Assembly: GCA_049599735.1 (NCBI GenBank)
Contig: JBMYOX010000028.1
Span: forward strand, 1 to 41,384
Source of the DNA: Pontibacterium sp049599735
GTDB taxonomy: Bacteria; Pseudomonadota; Gammaproteobacteria; Pseudomonadales; Balneatricaceae
Reading direction: 5' to 3'
Length of the DNA: 41,384 nucleotides
The notes under the pieces were generated by a model, which saw only the letters and a list, made by a program, of their open reading frames with translations, was not told the DNA's origin and made no database searches. Shown here one piece after another: positions 27,317 to 40,379 of this stretch. The translations under genes and the position numbers were made by a program. How positions within the stretch are numbered: the first letter of the stretch is position 1; the number at the start of each line of letters is the position of its first letter.

Positions 27317-28048
27317 TTATGACAACCAGATTACACTGGCCATACGACCGGTGACGGCCTCACGACGATAAGAGAAAAAAAGCTCATACTGACGGTAGGT
27401 ACAATAAGCACCCCCGGTGATATTTGCCACGCCAGCAGCCCTCAGGCGTAAAGTGGCTAACTGATAAATATCCGCCAGCCATTTATCCTGTTCGGCATCC
27501 GCCAGTATAAAGGCCTGTGCCGATTCAGGTAGCAAGTCACAGAATCGGCTGCGTACTTCGCCACCCACTTCAAAGGCCTGAGGGCCAATCGCCGGTCCCA
27601 GCCAGCAAAGTACTTGTGAGGGGTCTGAGAATTGCTGCAAAGTTTTTTCCAGCACACCGTCCGCCAGTCCCCGCCAGCCCGCATGAGCTACAGCGACTTT
27701 TGAGCCCTGGCGATCCGTAAAAAATACCGGCAGGCAATCCGCCGTCATAACCACACAGGCCTGCCCCGGTTGATCACTCCAGCAGGCATCTGCTTCCAGT
27801 ACTCTTTTGTTGGGCTGAGCCTCAACACACACAGTACCATGCACCTGAGAAAGCCACTGGGCCGGTTGTGACAGACCCAACTGTTGTTTCAGGCGCAGAC
27901 GGTTTTCCTGAACCCGTGTGACCTCATCCCCCACATGATCACCCAGATTCAGGCTTTCATAAGGTGCCTCACTGACACCGCCCTGCCGCGTGGTCACCAG
28001 CGCATGTACATTCGCGGGCGCGGGCCAGTCTGCCTGAATCAGTTTCAT
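27317..28048 (-). CDS. pgeF: peptidoglycan editing factor PgeF (YfiH/LACC1 family)
   Basis: 243-residue cytoplasmic metal-dependent enzyme. In E. coli it removes wrongly incorporated L-Ser from peptidoglycan precursors; homologues show purine-nucleoside activities. The zinc-binding signatures are present: LSQVHG, VVMTADCLP and VAHAGWRG, plus the N-terminal TTRQGGVSE...SLNLGDHVGD. Its ATG overlaps the rluD stop as a 4-bp ATGA, the classic rluD-pgeF coupling. The dipeptidase gene follows. Confidence 0.92.
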   Translation of the reverse strand: MKLIQADWPAPANVHALVTTRQGGVSEAPYESLNLGDHVGDEVTRVQENRLRLKQQLGLSQPAQWLSQVHGTVCVEAQPNKRVLEADACWSDQPGQACVVMTADCLPVFFTDRQGSKVAVAHAGWRGLADGVLEKTLQQFSDPSQVLCWLGPAIGPQAFEVGGEVRSRFCDLLPESAQAFILADAEQDKWLADIYQLATLRLRAAGVANITGGAYCTYRQYELFFSYRREAVTGRMASVIWLS

Positions 28049-29013
28049 AGATCCGTATCGTGCTGATCAGCATCCTGTTTCAGTACCGCAAGCAGTTGCT
28101 GCATATCTTCGGGTAAATCCACTTCCCAGGACATCAGCTCTCCGGTACGGGGGTGCCATAGTTCCAATTTTTTAGCGTGTAATGCCTGACGCCTGAAACC
28201 CCGCAGGGCATCCTGCAATACATCAGTGGTACCTTTAGGCAGACGGAAACGCCCGCCATAGAGCTGATCACCCACCAGCGGATAGTTGATATAAGCCATA
28301 TGTACACGGATCTGATGGGTGCGGCCGGTTTCCAGTTTCAGGCGAATATGGGTATGCGCCCGGAATTTTTTCAGGACACGATAGTGAGTCCTTGCTTCCT
28401 TGCCAAGCCCTACTACAGCCATCTTCTGACGATTTTTAGAGTGACGTGCCATCGGCTCATCCACCGTGCCACCGCCCGTCATCACCCGGTTAGTCACCGC
28501 TTCATATTCCCGCCCCATCGTGCGCTCCTGAAGCTGATCCACCAGCTCAGTCTGCGCCTGGATAGTTTTAGCCACAACCATCAGGCCTGTAGTATCCATA
28601 TCCAACCGGTGCACAATACCTGCACGGGGCACCTGGTTAATATCAGGAAAATGATGTAACAAAGCGTTCAGCAAAGTGCTATCCGCATGGCCCGCCCCCG
28701 GATGCACAACCAGGCCTGCCGGTTTATTAATCACCAGGATATCGTCATCTTCATAGACAATATCCAGTGGCATCGCCTGTGCGGAATGCTGGGTAATGAC
28801 TTCAAGGGTGGCATTAATCACTACCTGCTCACCCCCAAACAGTTTATCGCGGGGGCGTTTAACCTCACCGTCAACGGTCAGGGAGCCATCCTTAATCCAG
28901 CTCTGCAAACGTGAGCGGGAGTAGTCCGGAAATAGCTGAGCTACAGCCTGATCCAGACGTTTACCAATCAGGTCATCACTTACCTGAGCTTCCAGTTCAA
29001 TATGTTCTGACAT
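28045..29013 (-). CDS. rluD: 23S rRNA pseudouridine synthase RluD
   Basis: Modifies U1911, U1915 and U1917 in helix 69 of 23S rRNA. It has 322 residues: an N-terminal S4 RNA-binding domain (residues ~15-65, RLDQAVAQLFPDYSRSRLQSWI), then the catalytic domain with HRLDMDTTG at 135-143 (Asp138 catalytic) and GRTHQIRVHMAYI. It diverges from bamD and overlaps pgeF by 4 bp, the conserved gammaproteobacterial arrangement. Confidence 0.96.
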   Translation of the reverse strand: MSEHIELEAQVSDDLIGKRLDQAVAQLFPDYSRSRLQSWIKDGSLTVDGEVKRPRDKLFGGEQVVINATLEVITQHSAQAMPLDIVYEDDDILVINKPAGLVVHPGAGHADSTLLNALLHHFPDINQVPRAGIVHRLDMDTTGLMVVAKTIQAQTELVDQLQERTMGREYEAVTNRVMTGGGTVDEPMARHSKNRQKMAVVGLGKEARTHYRVLKKFRAHTHIRLKLETGRTHQIRVHMAYINYPLVGDQLYGGRFRLPKGTTDVLQDALRGFRRQALHAKKLELWHPRTGELMSWEVDLPEDMQQLLAVLKQDADQHDTDL

Positions 29014-29182
29014 TTAAACCTTGTCTGTTCTGCCCTTTAACACAAGATAAAGCACGTTATGCACTTTGGCTTGGATAGGGGTTGTGTTTAAATAGGCTGT
29101 TATTCAACCGCGTAATGCGTTTATCAATATTGTCGACCAGTATAACTGGTTACGGCTCAGGACTACATCGAGATTCAACCGG

Positions 29183-30082
29183 ATGCGTATCACTAAGATT
29201 TTCGCCATCGTAGCTTTCTGTATGCTGGCTACCGCCTGTTCTTCCACGGACAAAAAAGACCTGCCGGATATTCCTGAGCAGAAAATGTATGAAGAAGCGC
29301 TTGAGGCCCTCGAGACCGAAAACTACATGCTGGCGGTTGAAAAGTTACAACTGCTGGAAGCACGTTACCCTTTCGGGCGTTACTCTGAGCAGGCACAGCT
29401 GGAGCTAACATTCGCCTACTTCAAAAACTACGAGCCGGAAGCCGCCCGCGCATCCGCCGACCGTTTTATCCGCCTGCATCCTAACCATGAAAATATTGAT
29501 TACGCCTACTACTTAAAAGGGCTGACTGCCTTCGAACAGGATCAGGCGTTCTTTATTAAATATTTACCGCTGGATGAATCTCAGCGTGATCCCGGGGCTG
29601 CTCTGGATGGTTTTGAAAGCTTCCGCACACTGTTACAACGCTATCCCGAAAGTGAATATGCGCCTGATGCCCGTAAACGTATGGTGCACCTGAAAAACCG
29701 CCTGGCCACCCACGAAGTGCATGTGGCCCGCTATTACATTCAGCGTGGTGCTTATCTGGCGGCCGCCAACCGCGGTCGTTATGTGGTGGAAAACCTGCAA
29801 AAAACCCCGGCCATACCGGCTGCACTTTCTGCCATGATTGAGTCTTATACGTTACTGGGCATGCAGGATCTGGCGGACGATACGATGGCTGTTCTGAAAG
29901 CCACTTATCCCAATTATATCTACCAGCCCGTCAAAACACCGGCTAAGACACTCTTTGATGCGGCCACCTTTGACTTATTCCACGGTGCCTCAGCACAGAC
30001 ACAGCCACCGGCAATTAATAACACTGATCAGCCTGAACGTTCCTGGCTAAACCGTCTCAGCTTCGGCTTGTTCGGCGAATAA
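29183..30082 (+). CDS. bamD: outer-membrane assembly lipoprotein BamD
   Basis: Essential lipoprotein of the BAM complex that inserts outer-membrane proteins. It has 299 residues. The lipoprotein signal ends LATAC (Cys19). TPR-like repeats follow, with the family segments YEEALEALETENYMLAVEKL, FGRYSEQAQLEL, RLHPNHENIDYAYYLKGL and the VHVARYYIQRGAYLAAANR region. It is longer than E. coli BamD (245 aa), with a C-terminal tail after about residue 255. It is transcribed away from rluD. Confidence 0.95.
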   Translation: MRITKIFAIVAFCMLATACSSTDKKDLPDIPEQKMYEEALEALETENYMLAVEKLQLLEARYPFGRYSEQAQLELTFAYFKNYEPEAARASADRFIRLHPNHENIDYAYYLKGLTAFEQDQAFFIKYLPLDESQRDPGAALDGFESFRTLLQRYPESEYAPDARKRMVHLKNRLATHEVHVARYYIQRGAYLAAANRGRYVVENLQKTPAIPAALSAMIESYTLLGMQDLADDTMAVLKATYPNYIYQPVKTPAKTLFDAATFDLFHGASAQTQPPAINNTDQPERSWLNRLSFGLFGE

Positions 30083-30116
30083 ACAACCGCCGCTTTTAAA
30101 CCTAAGCCGAAGCCAA

Positions 30117-30144
30117 AAAAAAGCCCGGGAAACCGGGCTTTTTT
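30117..30144. terminator. bidirectional terminator between bamD and thiO
   Basis: Stem AAGCCCGG/CCGGGCTT with a GAAA tetraloop, flanked by an A-run and a T-run, lying between two convergent genes. Confidence 0.93.
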
Positions 30145-30175
30145 GTGATCCCTGTAATCACTGTCAATTAATCGC

Positions 30176-31276
30176 CTAAAGCGCCAGCACCCGCCCTTCA
30201 AGGGCATAAGGGGCCGGATCAATAATCGGCGTTCTTCCCAGCAACTGATCGGCCAACAAACGGGTGGACGCCGGGGCCAGCACCAAACCATTACGAAAGT
30301 GTCCGGCATTAATAAACAGGTTTTGATAACCCGGTACGTCACCAATATAAGGCACACCTTCCGGTGAGCCGGGCCGCAGGCCAGACCAGTGATGCTCCAC
30401 CGGGTAGTTTGCCAGCTCCGGCACTATATTCACCGCCGCCTGATAAAGCACTTCGCGGGCCTCTTCTGTGGTGCGTTTTTCAAAACCAATATGCTCCATC
30501 GTGCTGCCCACCAGCACACGGCCATCATTACGCGGAATCACATAACGGCCATCCATCAGAATGACCCGGTTAACCAGCCCTACAGGTGCTTTAAACAGCA
30601 TCATCTGCCCGTGTACCGGCTCGACCGGCAAAGCCAGTCCCAGTGGTTTTAACAACTCACCACTCCAGGCCCCTGCCGCTATAATAGTTTTATCGGCCCG
30701 CAACGGCCCCTGCGCGGTATTAATACCCCGAACCTGTCCGCTTTCGATAATCAGGCTATCCAGCGCATGCTGTTCCAGCAATGTGATGTTTTTACGGGAC
30801 AACAGATTCTCACGCAAAGAGCGACCTAAACGGGGGTTACGGATACTGGCCACTTCCGGCATCCATAAGGCCTGTTCAAAGCCCACTTTCAGATGCGGTT
30901 CTTTCCGGTAGAGGAAATCTGCATCCACCGTCGCCAATGGCCGGTGATGCTGTTCAGCCCAGCGCACCGCTTCCGCTTTATCCTCCACGGAAACCATAAA
31001 CATACCTTTCTGGCGTAACTCTGGATCGTAGCCTGTTTCCTCTATCAGTTCCTGAGCCAAGTGCACGTAGCTGCTTTGCGACCAGCTTGCCAGTGCCGTC
31101 ACCGGTGCCTGATAACGCCAGGGATACAAAGGTGAAACAATGCCCCCGCCTGCCCAGGATGATTCTTCAGCGCAGGCACGTCTGTCGACCAGGGTAACTT
31201 CCGCACCACTGATCGCCAGCTCACGGGCCAGCATCATGCCGATCACACCACCACCTGCTACCAGAAAATCGGCCAT
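30176..31276 (-). CDS. thiO: FAD-dependent glycine oxidase ThiO
   Basis: Oxidises glycine to the imine used for the thiazole ring of thiamine. It has 366 residues with an N-terminal FAD-binding GGGVIGMMLARELA, then SSWAGGGIVSPLYPW, and a C-terminal second FAD contact GLRPGSPEGVPYIG...NAGHFRNGLVLAPAS. No other thi genes are adjacent. Its place right after fimT/U matches the pseudomonad pilus cluster, where a similar oxidase also sits. It is probably the last gene of the minus-strand pilus unit. Confidence 0.9.
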   Translation of the reverse strand: MADFLVAGGGVIGMMLARELAISGAEVTLVDRRACAEESSWAGGGIVSPLYPWRYQAPVTALASWSQSSYVHLAQELIEETGYDPELRQKGMFMVSVEDKAEAVRWAEQHHRPLATVDADFLYRKEPHLKVGFEQALWMPEVASIRNPRLGRSLRENLLSRKNITLLEQHALDSLIIESGQVRGINTAQGPLRADKTIIAAGAWSGELLKPLGLALPVEPVHGQMMLFKAPVGLVNRVILMDGRYVIPRNDGRVLVGSTMEHIGFEKRTTEEAREVLYQAAVNIVPELANYPVEHHWSGLRPGSPEGVPYIGDVPGYQNLFINAGHFRNGLVLAPASTRLLADQLLGRTPIIDPAPYALEGRVLAL

Positions 31277-31306
31277 GCTCTACCTCACTTATCAGATTTA
31301 TCGCGG

Positions 31307-31906
31307 CTACCTATTGTCCAGATATTCTGACAGGTATGCCAGCTCAGTATTGCCCAGCGTCTGACGCCGCACCCGCCCGGTCATCTGTGCCACCAGACGA
31401 AGACCGTCGGCAGGCTCTGCAGCATCAAACACATAAAAAGAACCATTAGAGCCACCGAGCAGACTGCCATCGCCCTGATAAACCGTGGATTCCCCCCGGT
31501 TCCAGAGCACTTCGACTTTATCAGACAAAATCATATGCCGAATCAGCTCATCAGTCGCGCTGTCATAAAGCCGGTTTTCATCCGTATCCTGAAACAGCAG
31601 TGCAAAGCGCCAGATATATTTACCCTGACGTTTATTACTGTTACAGCGGGTACCGGTGTCACTGGCACACAGTGTTATACGGTATCCGCGATTAACTGCC
31701 TCTGCCCGTGCCAGCGAAAGCACCGACTGCAAACGGTTCGCCGTAGTTTGTACACGGCTTTCCCGCACCCAAACGCCTAAATTAGGGAGGGCAACCAGCA
31801 ATAAAATGGAAATAATGCCGAGGGTCATAATCAGCTCAAGCAGCGTAAAACCCCGGACGGCAGGCACGAATGTGCCTGTGGAAAAAAAACCAGCATCCCT
31901 GTTCAT
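31307..31906 (-). CDS. type IV minor pseudopilin, FimT/FimU (GspH) family
   Basis: 199 residues. Prepilin peptidase site G19-F20 in VRG/FTLLELIMTLGIISILLL, with Glu5 of the mature protein conserved. GspH-type body follows (RLQSVLSLARAEAVNRGYRITLC). The 19-residue leader is long for a prepilin, but GGGAG lies well placed before ATG 31906 and no internal Met would fit. Minor pilins of this group prime pilus assembly together with PilV, PilW, PilX and PilE and carry PilY1 at the tip. FimT versus FimU cannot be decided here. Confidence 0.88.
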   Translation of the reverse strand: MNRDAGFFSTGTFVPAVRGFTLLELIMTLGIISILLLVALPNLGVWVRESRVQTTANRLQSVLSLARAEAVNRGYRITLCASDTGTRCNSNKRQGKYIWRFALLFQDTDENRLYDSATDELIRHMILSDKVEVLWNRGESTVYQGDGSLLGGSNGSFYVFDAAEPADGLRLVAQMTGRVRRQTLGNTELAYLSEYLDNR

Positions 31907-32013
31907 TTTAATCTCCCCGCAATCCGTTGCAGGTGAATGGGTTAAAAAGCGATGATCATCCTGATCAGTCGCGCTTTGGTACTCATAAAAATACTTCGTG
32001 TCTCAATAAAAAC

Positions 32014-32421
32014 CTACCAGCAATCACTGATCGCGGTGTTTGAGGAGTCCTTGGCTGCTTTCACACCAATATTATCCAGCGTCAGAATTTTACAGCGATC
32101 ACTCGCCTGGGCACCGCCAGCAACAGGCGTAGCCGTCAGGGTGTAAGTTGAGGTCGTCGATGATTCAACCGCCAGGGTATAAGAATCTGTGCTGTAGGCA
32201 CTGATACTACGGTTATCACCATCGCTATTCGCCGTGTAACGCCCATCAACCGTAAATTGCCGTTCCATCCACTGGGCGGCCTCTGCCAGACTGCCCTGAG
32301 CCTCTGAGCGCCGTGCGTCCTGCACATACCCTGTATAAGAGGGGTAAGCAATCGCTGCTATAATGCCAATAATAGCCACAGTAATCATCAGCTCTATGAG
32401 CGTAAAACCTTTCTGCTTCAT
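32014..32421 (-). CDS. pilE: type IV minor pilin PilE-like
   Basis: 135 residues: short leader MKQKG then FTLIELMITVAIIGIIAAIAYP with the conserved Glu5; a globular part with a C-terminal cysteine pair (DRCKIL...ISDCW) forming the usual D-loop. ATG 32421 has GAGG seven bases upstream and lies 12 bp after the pilY1 stop; the longer frame to 32451 lies in pilY1. Position after pilY1 in a minor-pilin cluster supports minor pilin PilE rather than the major pilin. Confidence 0.9.
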   Translation of the reverse strand: MKQKGFTLIELMITVAIIGIIAAIAYPSYTGYVQDARRSEAQGSLAEAAQWMERQFTVDGRYTANSDGDNRSISAYSTDSYTLAVESSTTSTYTLTATPVAGGAQASDRCKILTLDNIGVKAAKDSSNTAISDCW

Positions 32422-32432
32422 ATCAATGCCTC

Positions 32433-36035
<3,603 letters not shown>

Positions 36036-36068
36036 AACAAAAACCTGCCTTAAGAATAAATTTAACCA

Positions 36069-36548
36069 CTAACGCTTGTAGACGGACTGCAATACTACCT
36101 GGGAGGATGAGATCAAACCCTGCGCCCTGGCGGTAATACGATAATAGTGGCGTTTCTCTTTTACCCTGCCGACCTCTATAGATTCCTCCACAGCTGTTTC
36201 CAACAGCTCTTCAACAATATAAGCCCCGCCACCGGCGGTAAAAGGGCGTGTACTTAGATTATCCCAATCTTCCCAATGGGGTGTCCCTGATGCAGATGGC
36301 AGATAAAAGCCTCCGGTTCCGCCATCAGCATCAAAGACCGGCAACTCATTATCATCAAGGGACTCAAGATAATTTTCAGCCTGCAACAGCGTTGCCTCTG
36401 CTGTTTCAAACGCCACCTGGCGATCGCGCATATTTGCCGCCATTTTTTCTTCCAGGCCGGTCACTTCAATGCCCGCCATACCGGTCAGCGTCATAATCAG
36501 CAGAATAATCAGGGTAACAAGCAGTAAAGAACCTTGTTGTTTTTTCAC
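36069..36548 (-). CDS. pilX: PilX-type minor pilin (second copy)
   Basis: 159 residues: N-terminal prepilin-like KKQQGSLLLVTLIILLIMTL helix with cleavage expected after Gly, then GIEVTGLEEKMAANMRDRQVAFETAE, the PilX/PilX_N signature, and a C-terminal YRITARAQGLISSSQVVLQS shared with the other copy. I chose GTG 36548 because GGAGG lies six bases upstream and it gives the same MKKQQGS start as the paralogue; an in-frame TTG at 36554 abuts the ribosome site. It precedes the diverged pilY1 by 33 bp. Confidence 0.88.
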   Translation of the reverse strand: MKKQQGSLLLVTLIILLIMTLTGMAGIEVTGLEEKMAANMRDRQVAFETAEATLLQAENYLESLDDNELPVFDADGGTGGFYLPSASGTPHWEDWDNLSTRPFTAGGGAYIVEELLETAVEESIEVGRVKEKRHYYRITARAQGLISSSQVVLQSVYKR

Positions 36549-36897
36549 AGGCAACCTCCGCTGACAAGCGCAGTGGCTATCAATAAAAACCGTGAATGAG
36601 GGTGTGAAAGAAGGCAGAACCCGTCAGGGAAATTCTGAAGAGCAGTTGCCAGCATCAGAAAGGCAGGAAAAACAAACCGTGCGGAGAAATGTTCGTGGGA
36701 AAGGTTAAGGCTCCCTTTTAAATATGCATCCATGCAATGGCCTTTATTTAATGAGCATTTACTCAGAATCTGGCAATAATTTAATTAAAGCAAGGTTTAC
36801 TATACCGCAGAATTTATTTTCCTGTACAGATAACAAATAGCCGTATTAACACCTGTTAACTTACTATTTCCATCCGGCATTTAATATACCGCTTTAG
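36549..36897 (-). promoter_or_regulatory. 349-bp gap between the two pilX-pilY1 modules
   Basis: This AT-rich interval may carry a promoter for the downstream module. It holds the 14-bp palindrome TTAACACCTGTTAA at 36846-36859. A 62-codon minus-strand ORF (36545-36733) begins after an AGG and ends in a GTGA overlap with the pilX start. It encodes no recognisable protein and could be a coupled leader or chance. No terminator was seen for the upstream pilY1. Confidence 0.4.
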
Positions 36898-39800
36898 TTA
36901 ATCTATCTGCATCCATGACTGACGGCCCAGGTTATCGCCGCTGGATTCCAGGACTTTTTCTACGTTGCCACTGGAGCCGGAAAAATACTTAACTTCCTTA
37001 GTACCTGCCGAAATAACTGCGGGGGTTTTCACCACACCCACGGTTGATTTACGGCCCGAGACCGGTACTTTTGTATCAGTCGTGCTGCCGTCATCATCGG
37101 TAATCGTGATGGTCAAAAAATCATCCCCGTTGATCAGCCCGTCATCGTTTACATCAAAAGGCGATTCACTCAGTCGGCCACCGCTTTCGGCATCCAGCTC
37201 CATCAGCCAGCCGCGCCCGCCAAACTGGCAGGGATCGGCATCCGGGGACAAGGTTGTAAATATAATACGGCCGCCGCGTACCAGAGGGTTGGCCACCACA
37301 CGCTCACCCGGATAACTGATGGAATTCAGGTCCAGATACCAGCCTTTTTTAACACTGTAGTCCACTTCATAATCTGTAGTAATGCGGTAATCCGTTGCGC
37401 TGGCCGCCACATAGATTTCTGAGACGATGGACTGCGCTAACAGATCATCCCGGTCATCCACTGCGGCACCGTCATCCTGAATGCCGTAGAAACTTTGCAT
37501 CCGGGTCGTTGAGGTATCCCCGGTGGTCAAATAACGTCCGGTACCAAAAAGCACCATCAAGCCGCCGCCGGAATGCTCAGCAACTTCCGGCCGTGATGTA
37601 ATGGGCTGGGGATTACTGCAAGCGCTGGTGGTACAGGCCCGGAAGAACGGTTTTGCTGTATTACCCTGTTTAAAGGCCACATCCCAGCCATTACGGTTTG
37701 TGCTGCTCAGATCAAACTTCCACAAGTTCCCGTACAAATCACCGGCATAAACGGCATCCGCGATTTTATCGTTATCAGTATCTACCGGAATAGGAGAAGA
37801 AAGGCCATTAGAATTGCCCGCAGAACCATCGGCACCGGTATCTATAAAAATCACATCGGTAGGATCCACCAGATTCACAATATATAAACCGGCTTTATGA
37901 TTAGCACTTTCGTAGCCGTTACCAAAAATCGCCGCCCAGGTGCCGTCAGGCAGTTTCACCACCGAGGCATTACCAAAGGTATACCCCAGCTCCGGCAGAT
38001 CCGCACTGTCCAGATCCCAGAGCACATCATTAGCCGAAAAGTTAAAAGGATCAGACACATCCAGCGCATAAACACCCGCACCACCGCCGCCCAGCAGACC
38101 AATCAGCACCGAGCCCCAGCGGCTTGTGCCTGCAACACCGTAATCCTTAAAATCAAGATAAGCATCAGCGACACGTACAGAGCCATCCACATAATAGCTA
38201 TGGCTATAGTTGGGGTCACTCAGGTTGCTGAGCTTGCTGTAGAGCGCTTTGGGAATATAAGCAAAAACTTCCTCACCCTCACAGTCGGCAAAGTCCACAC
38301 TGCAGGGATTAGTGATACTGCTGCCGATGCTGCCCGATGCCCGCATGGCGTGTAACATGCCATCGTTAGCACCGACGTAAATCATGGCTTCGCGTACCGC
38401 TTTATGGGTTGCCGTGCTGCTATCGGTCAGATACTGATAATAGCTGTCGACCTCAAGCCCCCCGGAGGTGGCTGCGGGGGCCAGGCCATAATAATCAAAA
38501 TTTTCAGTGGCTGCGTAAACGGGATCTGAGTTAACAATATCCCCCAGACGCCCGGCACGCACCCGGAAGTCGGTGCCTTCATAAGTGCTATCACCGCGCA
38601 GATAGTTGACCCGGTCACGCCCCCGGCTATCGACTATACCGTTCACGGTATTAAGTGCACTCATCTGGTCTGCCCCAAAAAGCCCGGCATCCCATGAGGT
38701 CAGGTTAAATTCGAAGCCCCCGCTGTTATAGCTGAAGATATGACGAAAATCCGCTGAAGGGATTAAATCCGCCGCATCCCACTGTACGGCACCGACATCA
38801 CCGGTCACCGCGTTCAGCGTATAAGCGCGAAACTGCCCACTCCACTCACCGCTGTTAAAACGGGCCTGATAAATTTTAGAGTTGGCATCCAGACGGGTTG
38901 AGTTAGTCGCCACGGATGCCGCACTGGAGGTGCGTGCTTCAATGCTGGCAATCGCCGCTGAAAAAGCCTCGATCAGGCCCTGCGGATCATCCGCATTCAG
39001 GAATTCACCCCGGCCATTCCAGGCCGCATGGCGCATATCATCAATGGTGGTTTGCTGGTTACTGACCGGGGTGGGCCAGTTAAAGCTGGTGGCCCCGTCA
39101 ACCGGGTTGGCGTTTAAAGTCCCGTTCACCCCAAAAGCCACCGTATAAGTCACCAGATGCTGCTGTGGATTATCATCTTCCGGGGAACCCGGTACATTAT
39201 TATCCAGCGTACTTAAATCGGTTTCATAATAATGCATGGCTACATCGGCCAGGGTGTTGGACACCCCGTTATGTTGATCACGATAAACACCGCCGTCATA
39301 ATCCGTATCACTCCGGTCACCGTCACTGGTCGCGCCCCGGTCGGCATTACCCACATTTGGCGAACCGCCATTCCAATAACCGTCCGACATCACCACCGAG
39401 AAATTTTGCTGACACTCACCGCCCGAGGCTTCATTCAGTATAGGGGTCGCCTGGGTACTGCCCAACAGCGATGTCGAACTGGTGCCTTTAAAATATTCCC
39501 CCACCTGCGCCAGCTTGGAACGTAACGGGGTACCACCACTGGAGTTAATGCTGGCAACCTGGGTCATCAGTGCCGTCTGGTTAGCAGCCACCTCAATATC
39601 GGCAACCGGGAAATTAACGCTGTTATTACGGTGTAAGGTGCCTAAACCCAGCCGTGCTTCAGAGCTGTTAACAATACTCAGCAGTGCCGCTTTAATCACA
39701 TACTCGCGTTTACGGTAGTAGCTATACCAGTTGGCAAAATTTGTCTGCTGATCCGCAGTCATCACGTTGACCACGTCAAAGTCCGCAGAGGTTGCAACAA

Positions 39801-40353
39801 ACTGGTTCACATAATCATAACCCGTGCGGTTAGGGTCGGGGCACTCGTCAATCTCAAAAATGCCGTCACCGTCATCCGTCCAGATCATATAACCCGGCGG
39901 ATCACCGTAGCCCTCATCATCGGTCAGATCACGGGTGGAGCCATTGGCATCATAAGGGTTACGTAAAGCAGCGGTAATGGTCTGACTGACATAAGGGTCA
40001 CCGTTTTCATCCACCCCTTCCCAGGGTACGTAGAGTTTAGCCGGATCATAATAAAGGACGTTATAACCCGCACAGGACTCCAGCATTTCATCGGAGTCTT
40101 CCCGGGTGGGCGTAATATCCAGGTTACCGCTATTGGGATAACTATTGTAAGCAGAAATCAGCTCTGCTCCGGTAGAGCGCAGTACTTCCCAATCCATGCT
40201 GCCGGAGTCATCCACCAGGAAAAAAATATTGGGTTTAACCGAGGTGGTCAGATACAGGGGGCTTTGTGCGACTTCAGAAAAACCCTGAGCAGGCAGGGTG
40301 AGCAACAGGAAAAAGAGCAGCTGTTTCAGCTGCTTATTATGCAATTTATTCAT
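36898..40353 (-). CDS. pilY1: PilY1-type pilus tip protein, canonical copy
   Basis: 1151 residues with signal peptide (LLFFLLLTLPAQGFS). The von Willebrand A domain has an intact MIDAS start, FFLVDDSGSM (Asp48-x-Ser50-x-Ser52), and the later VVMSDGYWNGG with its Asp. The C-terminal beta-propeller carries the PilY1 calcium loop DTDNDKIAD near 858, the YAGDLYGNLWKFDLS blade, and an EF-hand-like DVNDDGLINGDD near 1066. It lies 26 bp after pilX and pilW, the usual order. Known roles: pilus tip adhesin, anti-retraction factor and mechanosensor. It is a paralogue of the gene at 32433-36035; the two share most blades nearly word for word in the C-terminal half. Confidence 0.94.
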   Translation of the reverse strand: MNKLHNKQLKQLLFFLLLTLPAQGFSEVAQSPLYLTTSVKPNIFFLVDDSGSMDWEVLRSTGAELISAYNSYPNSGNLDITPTREDSDEMLESCAGYNVLYYDPAKLYVPWEGVDENGDPYVSQTITAALRNPYDANGSTRDLTDDEGYGDPPGYMIWTDDGDGIFEIDECPDPNRTGYDYVNQFVATSADFDVVNVMTADQQTNFANWYSYYRKREYVIKAALLSIVNSSEARLGLGTLHRNNSVNFPVADIEVAANQTALMTQVASINSSGGTPLRSKLAQVGEYFKGTSSTSLLGSTQATPILNEASGGECQQNFSVVMSDGYWNGGSPNVGNADRGATSDGDRSDTDYDGGVYRDQHNGVSNTLADVAMHYYETDLSTLDNNVPGSPEDDNPQQHLVTYTVAFGVNGTLNANPVDGATSFNWPTPVSNQQTTIDDMRHAAWNGRGEFLNADDPQGLIEAFSAAIASIEARTSSAASVATNSTRLDANSKIYQARFNSGEWSGQFRAYTLNAVTGDVGAVQWDAADLIPSADFRHIFSYNSGGFEFNLTSWDAGLFGADQMSALNTVNGIVDSRGRDRVNYLRGDSTYEGTDFRVRAGRLGDIVNSDPVYAATENFDYYGLAPAATSGGLEVDSYYQYLTDSSTATHKAVREAMIYVGANDGMLHAMRASGSIGSSITNPCSVDFADCEGEEVFAYIPKALYSKLSNLSDPNYSHSYYVDGSVRVADAYLDFKDYGVAGTSRWGSVLIGLLGGGGAGVYALDVSDPFNFSANDVLWDLDSADLPELGYTFGNASVVKLPDGTWAAIFGNGYESANHKAGLYIVNLVDPTDVIFIDTGADGSAGNSNGLSSPIPVDTDNDKIADAVYAGDLYGNLWKFDLSSTNRNGWDVAFKQGNTAKPFFRACTTSACSNPQPITSRPEVAEHSGGGLMVLFGTGRYLTTGDTSTTRMQSFYGIQDDGAAVDDRDDLLAQSIVSEIYVAASATDYRITTDYEVDYSVKKGWYLDLNSISYPGERVVANPLVRGGRIIFTTLSPDADPCQFGGRGWLMELDAESGGRLSESPFDVNDDGLINGDDFLTITITDDDGSTTDTKVPVSGRKSTVGVVKTPAVISAGTKEVKYFSGSSGNVEKVLESSGDNLGRQSWMQID

Positions 40354-40379
40354 AACCCAACACTCCGGGTGTTAGCAGG

